64,000 nucleotides of DNA from Glebionis coronaria (Eukaryota; Streptophyta; Magnoliopsida; Asterales; Asteraceae): contig CM046882.1 of the NCBI GenBank assembly GCA_025667525.1, positions 500,746,292-500,810,291 on the forward strand, read 5' to 3'. The notes beneath the pieces are model-generated. The model was not told where the DNA came from and searched no databases. It saw nothing but the letters and a program-made list of their open reading frames with translations. The position numbers and the translations under genes were made by a program. The stretch's first letter is position 1. Every line of letters starts with the position of its first letter. Below, one piece after another: positions 56,748 to 64,000 of this stretch.

Positions 56748-58017
56748 GCGTGGTCGTTTAGATTGTCGCTTCAGCTAATGGTAATTTTATTTTTGTCCAC
56801 AAACTTTCTCAAGTGCATACTCTTGACTTCATGTATGCCTATAGAATCTTAAGTTGTGGTTTTGTCATCATGTCTTACTTTAGTTGATATACTTATGCTG
56901 AAGAATTATGTACGTTGGTATGCTTCTGTATTTGATAATCTATTAGCTCTTTTTTCGTGCCATTATATATAGACCAAAATGGCGTCGCTTATGTTATGCA
57001 TATCTGTATAGTATACAGGGGTTTGGTGAAAACTGGCTATGGTAGAGGTGCGCTTCAGAATATGGATCTGTAATAGTTGAACTGAAGTGTTTATGTGTTA
57101 GAAACTTGGTTTTACCAAGATTACAGCAGTTATCCATGTACAGCTAGTAATGATTAGAATCGGGTTAAAATCTCATGATGCTTATCATTTGTCCTTGCCT
57201 CAATTTATACAAGTTACATAGGTGGTGATTCAAACTTGATTATATCAGATACATAAATGTTTCAATCTATCATTTGATGCGATCTCTTTAATTCATCCTG
57301 TTACATTTGTAAATTTAATGGTAAATATGGTTGCCCGAGCCCAGGAGGGTGGTACCTCAACCTGGTATTTTTTAGTCACAGTTTTTATGACCTCTTACTG
57401 TAAGAAATCTAAATAAACAAACAAAAGGTCTTACTGCAAATACGTACAGTATATATACTTTGTATAATATGTTGGTGCGGTTTTACAAGGATTGTTGATT
57501 AAGTTGTCGGTTAACGACGTATCACACATTCACACTAAAAGGCGTGAGGTCTCAATTCTTTAACATATCATCTAACAACCTATCTACAGACCACCAGAGC
57601 TTGATACTTCTATTTGAATGACATTTTTATTCCTGAACTGCATTGTAGATTTATAGATGTGTAACTTAACTATCATCATGTGACAGTTTGACACGGCTAT
57701 AGAGTTATGGAATAATCATTAAAAAATGACATCGTACCATGGAACCTATAGACATATGTCCGAATCTATGGATATTACGAGCAGCGCAGAAACCTCCAGC
57801 TTTGCCCTCCTAGGCATTTCCTCAATCCGTTTAACAATGAAACTTGAAAATACGAAGGTTCCAACATACCATCCATGTGAGGTCAATGATCCTGCATCTT
57901 TATAACTAGGTGTATTTTTAAATTAGAATTTTGGTTTGAAACATATTGGGTGGTTTATTGTGATCTTGCACCTTTGAACCTTTAGACGTATGTCCAAAAC
58001 CTCATGAATTTCATGCT
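56748..58017 (+). other. 3' UTR and intergenic DNA after the zinc-knuckle gene
   Basis: AT-rich with no second gene. The first 130 bp or so are 3' UTR, since they are duplicated together with the end of the coding region near 58018. No confident poly(A) signal was chosen. Confidence 0.5.
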
Positions 58018-58180
58018 AGGGTCTCATTGGTGAACGCTCAGATGGAAATCAGGCGTGAACTGGTGTGGTTGATTAGATCATCACTTCAGCTAATGGTAAT
58101 TTAGTTTCTGTCCACAAACTTTCTTAAGTGCGACTTTTGACTTGATGTATGCCTATTGAATCTTAAGTTGTGGTTATGTC
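58018..58180 (+). pseudogene. Duplicated 3' end of the zinc-knuckle gene
   Basis: Resembles 56712-56872: TCTCATTGGTGAACG, GGAAATCAGGCGT, CACTTCAGCTAATGGTAATTT, GTCCACAAACTTTCT and TGTATGCCTATTGAATCTTAAG all recur in order. It covers the last 40 or so coding bases and the start of the 3' UTR. The rest of the copy is gone. Confidence 0.75.
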
Positions 58181-58219
58181 ACTGGAAACCTTTGCGGAAG
58201 ATTTATGTTATATGCTTGA

Positions 58220-59290
58220 AAATCGATTAGGTTTTTATTCTTGTTAAATTCACACCACATTGCTGTAGCTTTTATGTTATGTTTATTAGTATTAGTATAT
58301 GTAATTACGTATACACAAGGTTTGCACTGCATATTGATTATCAGGAGATAGTTTCGACTGGAAATGGATATATATATATAGAGCATTTGAAATGCGAACC
58401 TCGCATTCTTTTCCACAGGCTTAATTAAGAGCGTCTAACTTAACTATCTTATGGCACGACGGGTTCAGCGTTATGTAAGCACCTTGAAACGGACTAGAAA
58501 CCTGAAACTCTTCCACATATACAGCAATAATATTTCTTATATCCATCCTCATCTAAATTCAAATGAATTAAGCGAAATAGATTTTCTATCTTCTTTTTTT
58601 TCACATCCTTGCATTCGTACAGTAATATTTATTTAAATAATTTATAAAATTTGAGTTTTAGTAGTATATTGGAAAAAAGCGAATATATAAAGTGATGACG
58701 GTTGTGTTGTTAGTACGTTAACGTCATCATTATTCATTACAGTAACAATGAAAGGTCATCGATCAACGAGCTCTATTTGTGATTTCCAATGTTTGCTTCT
58801 TTATTTGACATGACGTCTGATCATGATGATGGCTATAGTACATCTTCCAAGTTTATCAAGAGTTTGGCAACTCGTTCCTCTTGCTAGACTATAGGTTTAA
58901 TAAGTGACTACTGAGTAGAACTGCATATATTCATTTTTATATCATTTTTGTATGATTTTTTTTCTATTTAAACAAATAAAAGCCCATAAAATAACTTTTA
59001 TAAACTTTTTATTTAGACGAGTAAAAATCGAATTTTTCACTTTTTATAAAAGTTTCATAAAAAACTTTATATTAATTTTGTATACATTTTTATATACGGA
59101 GGAAGAAACAATTTTTATATAAATATTTTAATTTTTCTATTTAAATAATTATAGACCCGAATAAAAATCACTAAATTTTTTTTTTTATATAAAATAATTT
59201 CAAACAAATGAAAATTTCTCACTTACTATAAGACATTTTAATTTTTCTGGTAAGAAACAATTTGTTGTTTAAGCTCTACGAATGTGCAAG
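58220..59290. other. AT-rich intergenic DNA
   Basis: No gene, RNA or repeat that I can support, apart from a short AT dinucleotide run near 58370. Confidence 0.5.
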
Positions 59291-59399
59291 TGTAACCATA
59301 ATTTAGGGGCGCTTCGTTAAACTGAGACGAATGAGAATAGGAAAGGGTAAAGAAATACAAATAAATGTAATGAGCATTTCTTAGTATTATCATTATCAT

Positions 59400-60660
59400 T
59401 ATTGGTGCTTGGTTAATATAATTTGCGGTGGTGATTGTAGATGGTGGCAAACAACGGCTAGGGTATTAGTCAGGGTCGCGACGATGAGGATGTCGGTAGG
59501 GGAAGAAATTAATAGAAATTAGTGGCGGCTAGTGGTGGTTGAGGACAACAGCCATTTGCAGCAGATGATTTCAAGCTTGTGGTAATCGGCAAAGGTGGCG
59601 TTCAGAGGTGGAGGTGGTGGTAACGGCGATGATCGGTGGTTTTTGGGTGGTTACTGACGGTTGGTGGTTGCGATAAGCAGTTGTGATAGATGGTACAAGT
59701 AGTGACGGGATGTGGAGGTGGTGGCGGTGTAATGGTGGTAGTGGTGGCGCCATCGGTAGTTGTTAATGATGGTGGTAGAGTGTGGTGGTTGCTGGTGGAC
59801 AAATACACACTTGAATCTATGGTGAGGTGGTAGCAGCCGGCGGCAGTGGTGGTGGTAGCGATAATGGTGGTGGTTAGTGCGATATTGGTAGAAAAGCAAT
59901 TAATGAAAATTAGTGTCGGTTGAGGACGACATGCAGCCATTGCAACAAACGATTACGGACTTGTGGTAGGTGGTATAGGTGACGATCTGTGGTTTTTGGG
60001 TGGCTATTGATGGTTGGTGGTTGCGATAAGCGGTTGTGGTAGTAAGGCTGAGCAACAGGTCCGGATCGGACAGACCAAGATTGGACCGGACCGGGGACCG
60101 AAATGGTCCAAAACCTCGGACCTCGGACCGAAATGGTCGAAAACCACGGACCGAGACCGGACCGAAATGGTACGTTCCGGTCCGTTTTAGTCTTCGGTCT
60201 GGTCCGATCCTATTAGACATAATCGACGGATTTTTGGTAAGACCAAACCGGACCAGACCGAGGACCGAAATGGTCCAAAACCCCGGACCAAAACTGTACG
60301 GCCCGGTCTGGTCCGGTCCGACGGTCCAAATGCTCACCCCTATGTGGTAGATGGTATAGGTAGCAACTAGATGTGGAGGTTGCGGTGGTGATGATCGACG
60401 GTATGGTAGTGGTAGCGGTGGTGCCGTCGGTAGCCGTTAATGATGGTAGTAGAATGTGGTGGCGGTATCGGTAGAGGTGATGGTCGTTGGTGGACAAATA
60501 CATACTTGAATCCATGGTGAGGTGGTAGCGGCCGGTGGCAGTAGTGGTGGTGGCGGGAGAGAGTGGTTGTGGCGTTGAGAGGATAATGGTAGCGACAATG
60601 GTGGTGTTCAATGATAATGGTGGTGGTAGGTGAAGACACACACATATATCTGAATCTATT
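59400..60660. repeat. GGT-rich region, tandemly duplicated
   Basis: Two diverged copies (about 59490-59895 and about 59896-60660 without the MITE) of a GGTGGT/GGTAGCGG-rich segment. Shared landmarks are TTTTTGGGTGGYTA, TGGTGGTTGCGATAAGC, GTGGACAAATACA and GAATCYATGGTGAGGTGGTAGC. The minus frames here (Thr/His/Pro-rich) are shadows of the composition. Outer ends (GGGGCGCTTCGTTAAAC near 59308 and CTAACCAAACACTAC near 60740) look like a worn TIR pair, so the whole may be a transposon. Confidence 0.6.
60043..60342. mobile_element. hAT-type MITE, 300 bp
   Basis: Ends TAAGGCTGAGCA and TGCTCACCCCTA form a TIR, and the flanks are a perfect 8-bp duplication TGTGGTAG (60035-60042, 60343-60350). The interior is made of GGACCGGACC/CGGTCCGGTCC words in both orientations. 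The other copy of the GGT-rich duplication shows the empty site (TTGTGATAGATGG near 59675). Confidence 0.9.
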
Positions 60661-60689
60661 ACCTCGAATTCATTACCCCCAAATTACAG

Positions 60690-60850
60690 GAGAATGATTC
60701 ATTACTTAGTAATAGGTAATGATTACTTATATTTCTCCTAACCAAACACTACTAGTGCAATACTCGTGATTTATTACCTAGTAATAAGTAATGATTACTT
60801 ATATTTTTCCTAACCAAACACTACTAGTGCAATACCCGTACGTTGCACGT
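60690..60850. repeat. Tandem duplication of about 75 bp
   Basis: TAATGATTACTTATATTTYTCCTAACCAAACACTACTAGTGCAATAC appears twice (from about 60717 and 60790); only the shared words are given, each copy with one or two changes. The second is followed by CCGTACGTTGCACG. Confidence 0.8.
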
Positions 60851-60859
60851 ATACATATT

Positions 60860-61940
60860 TTTATTAGGTTTGTGTAAATTTTAAAACGCTTATGTATATA
60901 AAGTTGAAAAGATTAACGATAAAAAAATCAATGTTGTACCATAAACAACATATCAACAATCTAATGTATGCATCACAAATTATAGTCTGAGTTAGCATAC
61001 TCTTTATGTATCTATATTATAAGCTAAGATATATTAGATGTGAGTGACGTATAAATGAGCAAAATTTTACCAACTTAACAAATGTATGCATTTTCACTTT
61101 AAAGATATGCATAAGTAAATATAAATCTAATGCATATCATTGTTTGAATTGCAAAAATGATATTAAAACTTAGAAGTATGTACATTTCACTTCAAAAACA
61201 AATAAGTAAATATAAATCAAAGTGAGAACAATGATCATTGTTTGAATTACAAAAATGATTCTAAAAATTAAAAGGCCACATTTTCTGGTCCTCTATACAC
61301 GACCAAGACATCAAACATTTTCCCAATATGACAAACTGATGCCAAAAGTGCCAATGAGAATAGTTTAATTTCACGACAAATGGAGGTCGAGATTGACTTT
61401 ATGTAAAACATATATTAGGCAAAGTGTGTTGATCCCTATAATGATAATTACTGAAGGATCGAGGAAGGGAAATTGTCAATTAATAAGTGAAACAAATATA
61501 AAGACTTACACAATAAAACTTGGAGAACACACATAAAATAAGGCTATGAAAGTTTTGATCCTTATATTGGACAATGGTTTCTTTGTGCAAAACATGCACT
61601 AACAAAATACAACATGCTAAATATCTTATAAGCTACAAAAATTCCCGTCTCTCTTATCGTGATGTATTATATGTTGACGTTCTTCAACAAAGTGGAAAAA
61701 TTTATCGAAAACAATACTAAACACAACAAACACTAAAAAGTATTAGGATTGAATTTATAGAGGCATAACGTGTACTACGTAATAACTTTGAATTTTGCAT
61801 TTTGTTTTCGTTGATAGGTATCATCATGAACCGTTTCCTATATTACCGCATAGAAACATTTAGTAATAAAAAAAAATAAAAGATTAAACGGAGTCAAGGT
61901 TGAAGTGAGCACCGTACGCTATAATGGGCAACATGTTCAT
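60860..61940. other. AT-rich intergenic DNA
   Basis: No gene seen. GAACAATGATCATTGTTTGAATTACAAAAATGAT-like text occurs twice (about 61136 and 61230), a weak local repeat. Confidence 0.5.
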
Positions 61941-61944
61941 TTGT

Positions 61945-62025
61945 ATCATTATTTACATTTTATACTGATAGTAGAGGTTCTAAAAATACAAAACGCTACT
62001 ATCATTATAGAATGTAAATAATGAT
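61945..62025. repeat. 30-bp-arm hairpin
   Basis: Arms 61945-61974 and 61996-62025 pair at 29 of 30 positions (one as G-U in RNA) around a 21-base loop. Either a tiny foldback element or a candidate small-RNA precursor. Confidence 0.7.
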
Positions 62026-62029
62026 AATT

Positions 62030-63460
62030 CATTGCAACATATTTGTGTTACCATTTCATCATCTCAATCTTCGATAATGTAAGACATCAAACTGTTTTCA
62101 CATTTGCATTGTTGTTGGTATAGTTATATCAAAGTGAAAAGACAGTCCACCTCCATTAAGTAAGGTAACAAAAATGAGTAGTAATATTGATAATAAATTT
62201 CTGCAAAATAATAAGAAATCTGAAAACCTCGTTTTGTTGTTCGCCATCTTTAAGTTGATTGAAATTCTGTATATAATTTTCAATACAAAAAAATATGACT
62301 ATTAGGCTTGCTTTTATAGTGTCATTATAAATTTAAAATATAATATTTGAGCAACAAATTAAAACCTATTTATCTCATAGTTAGTTTGAAGTACCTATTC
62401 TTTTGCGTACAGTTTTAAATGCTTATCTTTGAAAATAATATGGATAAACGTGCATAATTTAATAAATGGATATATCACGTGCATATGCACATGAATGGCA
62501 AATGAATTTATGTGGTTGTGATCTTTTTAAATGGTGATCGTGTGGATATAAAAGTTTGCCAGCTCATTTTTTTCTCTTAGTAGCATGAGCAATAGAAAGG
62601 AGAATTAATCGTTATCATTTTTATTCCTTACCTCCTAAAACCTCTAACCAAGCACACCCTAACCAGTCTCTATGTCTTTATTTTAATGTATGCATTTATT
62701 TTTTAACCGTCACAAAATTATTATATACGTAGTAATTTTTTTGAAAGAAGTAGACATTAATAGTTGTTTTACATAAAAAAATGTAAACAAAATGTAAACA
62801 AAACAGATGAAAACGAACGGAAACATACACAAAGATAATAAAACGGACAAAGTCGTAAAAAAAGTAAACACATACGAAAACGGTGAAAATGGACGAAAGT
62901 GTAAAAGACGTCTGAAAGCATACGAAAAAGATGAAAACTAAAGAAAACGTTCAAAAGTGTAAAACAACGGACAAAAACATAAAAATAACAGAGGAGCGAA
63001 AGAGAAAATATGAAACCTTGAGAAAACGTAACAAAACGAGCGAAACTGTAAGAAAGCGAACGAATACGTAAAAAATTTACCGTATGTGATAACTCGATTT
63101 TACTCAGTTAAAAAGTTCTTTGTCGTATGTCCAATCGAATTGATTACTGGTTTAAGTGCGACTCAGCTGTCTTCTGGTGAAAAAGAATATTTTTGGTCGT
63201 CGTAAAATTAAATTGCAGGATTTTAAAGTAAATGACGGTAATTAAATCTAGAACTAATTTAAAACTAAAATGGTGCAATATTAAAACTTTTAAAAGTAAA
63301 CTAATTAAATGACTTAAAATTAAAGCGTGACGAAAAATTAAATTGACAATGTAATAAAAATGTAAACTCGAAAATTAAAATAAAACTAAACAATTAAAAT
63401 AATACTTAAAGAAAAATGGCGGAAAAATAAATGCTTGAAAAGTAAACAGAGGATAAACAA
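62030..63460. other. AT-rich DNA, probably leading into another retroelement
   Basis: No gene. From 62760 to 63070 there is a purine-rich stretch with repeated AAAACG words; from about 63085 the text looks like LTR or leader sequence ahead of the next array, but no boundary can be fixed. Confidence 0.35.
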
Positions 63461-63484
63461 AACCTGAGTCGGAATCCAAAATAC

Positions 63485-64000
63485 TGTCACTATTCGGAAT
63501 ACCCAACAAAGTACTGCTTATACGGAATAAAGCTGTCACCTTTATCCGGAATACTTCCTGTCTACTATCCGGAATATCCTTTAAAAAGCTATACCGGAAT
63601 ACGCGTTCAACACCTTATCCGGAATAAGCTGTTGTCACTCTTATCCAGAATCGGTCTTCGAGCACTTATCCGGAATACCTAAGATTCCCTTATCCGGAAT
63701 CACCAAGGTTGCCTTTATCCGGAATATTTAACTCCCCCTTATCCGGAATGTTTAATCCTGCCCCTTATCCGGAATATCGTTCCGGAAGACTATCTGGAAT
63801 CACTGCTGCTGTTTTTTCGGAATCCCCGTCAAGTAGCTTATCCGGAATAAACTTCACTGAAGCTTATCCGGAATATCCTATGACTCTTTATCCGGAATAC
63901 TACTCCAGTTGCTTATCCGGAATAATCTGGCAAAAGCTTATCCAGAATCCACTTCAAACACTTATCCGGAATCTCCGTCAAGTAGATTATCCGGAATAAT
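63485..64000. repeat. CGGAA tandem array 6 (right edge, continues off window)
   Basis: About two dozen CTTATCCGGAATA words spaced 18-25 bp, with a few ATTCGGAATA and TATCCAGAAT variants. Spacers are unlike those of the Copia and Gypsy arrays, so this is a separate array, probably belonging to another element. Confidence 0.88.

Noticed and set aside
59571..60645. Several minus-strand His/Thr/Pro-rich ORFs
   Set aside because: Composition shadows of GGT-rich DNA, overlapping in all frames.

Overview
The window is plant nuclear DNA, most likely from the daisy family (Asteraceae). That placement is inference: the gag-pol and third ORF of the two Copia elements resemble, from memory, predicted proteins that are abundant in Asteraceae genomes. 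Plant nuclear DNA itself is well supported by LTR elements with tRNA-Met and tRNA-Asp primer sites, MITEs, a SINE and intron-like splice signals. No bacterial genes, CRISPR array or tRNA/rRNA genes were seen.

Layout. (1) 1-28819 is two nested copies of one unusual Copia family, both on the minus strand. Outer copy Y has its 5' LTR at 28498-28819 and runs off the left edge. Inner copy X has its 5' LTR at 22229-22559 and sits inside the pol gene of Y. X's 3' end, 3' LTR and 16 bp of Y were deleted, so X's third ORF is fused to Y's pol at 7301/7302. The family order is LTR - tRNA-Met primer site - leader with a short tandem array - gag - pol (in the -1 frame) - purine tract - promoter-like block - second array - a large third ORF (ORF3) in the position where SIRE-type Copia elements carry an env-like gene. 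(2) 28820-45298 is a non-coding minus-strand LTR element Z (internal part, tRNA-Met primer site, about 3.2 kb LTR). Its LTR is interrupted by a complete young Gypsy element G (34450-43833) with two 1964-bp LTRs, a CTCAT target duplication and a tRNA-Asp primer site, but only a gag-protease gene. (3) 45299-51031 holds a decayed Copia remnant with a 3' LTR, a probable piece of organelle DNA, and an A/T-rich TIR element containing a SINE. (4) 51500-56760 is the one gene that looks cellular: TATA box, non-coding first exon, about 2.9-kb intron, and one large coding exon for a 724-residue protein with CCHC zinc knuckles and repeated Copia-protease-like domains that lack the catalytic Asp. A piece of its 3' end is duplicated at about 58018. 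(5) 58220-64000 is AT-rich, with a GGT-rich tandem duplication split by a hAT MITE, a small perfect-looking hairpin, and a new CGGAA-type array at the right edge.

The most unusual signal is a shared word, CGGAA with variants ATTCGGAA, TATGCGGAA, ACCCGGAATA and TATCCGGAAT. It forms seven dense arrays in at least two, probably three, element families. In the Copia family all four arrays fall inside predicted 5'-UTR introns, two before gag and two before ORF3. In Gypsy G they lie downstream of the LTR TATA box and are arranged as hairpins. The second strong candidate is the domesticated zinc-knuckle/dead-protease gene.
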